This document shows positions 16,619-17,000 of a stretch of 17,000 nt of DNA, piece by piece. The stretch's first letter is position 1; each line of letters begins with the position of its first letter. Source of the stretch: Owenia fusiformis. Taxonomy: Eukaryota; Annelida; Polychaeta; Sabellida; Oweniidae. Made by a program: the position numbers and the translations under genes. The stretch lies in contig CAIIXF020000386.1 in NCBI GenBank assembly GCA_903813345.2, forward strand, positions 1-17,000. The letters are read 5' to 3'. Under the pieces are notes generated by a model. That model ran no database searches, was not told where the DNA came from, and worked only from the letters and a program-made list of their open reading frames with translations.

Positions 16619-17000
16619 AGGACAACTGAAATAGCTTTTCTCAACTTGCAGCTACAAAAATGCGATTTTCTCCTTTGTAAGCCCAACGTAGAGTTCTTGC
16701 GATAGTCATTATAAAATAAATGTTAGATAACTGCTAACGGTCATAAATAACGAAATAAAACTAACTGATCAATCAAATTGGCCCCCACGTGATAAGTAAC
16801 GTCATATACAAAATATAGCTTTGGTTTATTGGTTCCTTAGTAATCACAACGTCACGGCAACCATAGGATTGTAGTGTAAACCAAAACAAAACATTTTGGC
16901 ATTATGACGTTATGGGCCATGTGGGGACCAGTGAGAGATCACGTGGGGGCCAATAACGTCACAACCAATTCGAATATTGCTTATTAAGCAGCTATAACGA
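16619..17000. other. right flanking non-coding DNA
   Basis: AT-rich unique sequence with no gene recognised. An acceptor-like TTGCAG near 16650 is followed by a short stretch ending at GTAAGC, too small to call an exon. The second half holds the regulatory-looking inverted repeat described separately. Confidence 0.5.
16777..16961. promoter_or_regulatory. 17-bp inverted CCAAT/E-box repeat with four CRE half-sites
   Basis: ATTGGCCCCCACGTGAT at 16777-16793 is the perfect reverse complement of 16938-16954. Each arm joins a CCAAT box to a CACGTG E-box (USF/MYC type). AACGTCA half-sites lie at 16798-16804, 16848-16854 and 16955-16961, with an inverted one at 16905-16911. A 9-bp inner inverted pair (TTTGGTTTA 16820-16828, TAAACCAAA 16877-16885) is roughly centred on the same axis. 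It could be a bidirectional promoter or a fold-back element. Confidence 0.45.

Overview
The window is animal (metazoan) nuclear DNA made almost entirely of repeats. There are no bacterial-style operons. The signals I can see are eukaryotic: a TATAAATA box, AATAAA signals, splice-like junctions, an LTR retrotransposon primed by tRNA-Leu, and TTAA-bounded repeats. The AT-rich composition, long nested arrays and Gag type would fit a marine invertebrate such as a mollusc. That is a guess, because no host gene in the window identifies the species.

Layout. (1) 1-831 is the left flank. It holds one possible short minus-strand coding exon (80-175) and a promoter-like patch with a perfect CRE, two CCAAT boxes and a YY1-like site. 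(2) 832-14034 is array 1, with the order M-S-M-S-M-S-M. M is a 469-bp module with 8-bp terminal inverted repeats and TTAA at both edges. S is a 783-bp spacer. The array begins and ends exactly on M edges. (3) 2202-11144 is an 8943-bp LTR retrotransposon, read on the minus strand, inserted into the second M with a 4-bp GTAC target duplication. Its two 2865-bp LTRs look identical, so it is young. (4) 14035-16618 is array 2, with the order A-B-A-B-A (period 1146-1147 bp). It starts directly at the TTAA that closes array 1 and ends on another TTAA. (5) 16619-17000 is the right flank, with a 17-bp perfect inverted repeat of CCAAT/E-box character and four CRE half-sites.

The retrotransposon has a tRNA-Leu primer-binding site, a polypurine tract and one intact 939-codon ORF encoding a long coiled-coil N-terminus, a capsid-like region, one CCHC zinc knuckle and a retropepsin-type protease. 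Reverse transcriptase, RNase H and integrase are missing. The ORF ends about where RT should begin and the 3' LTR follows 345 bp later. It is therefore a gag-protease element that must have been mobilised by another element's RT and integrase, most plausibly of Ty3/Gypsy type. Each LTR carries a ~1.94-kb array of ~28-bp units, part of it organised as a 157-bp higher-order repeat. Most units contain the palindrome AGAATATTCT, a GAAnnTTC dyad like a minimal heat-shock element. TATA-like boxes lie on both sides of this array, so it is either U3 enhancer DNA or an exceptionally long ATG-rich leader.

Order of events by inference: the M-S array formed first, the retrotransposon then hit one unit, and the low divergence everywhere points to recent amplification. 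Array 2 may contain a captured or tandemly repeated small transcription unit (promoter-like patch, splice-like sites, a 36-codon terminal ORF and a poly(A) signal), but no protein family is recognised.
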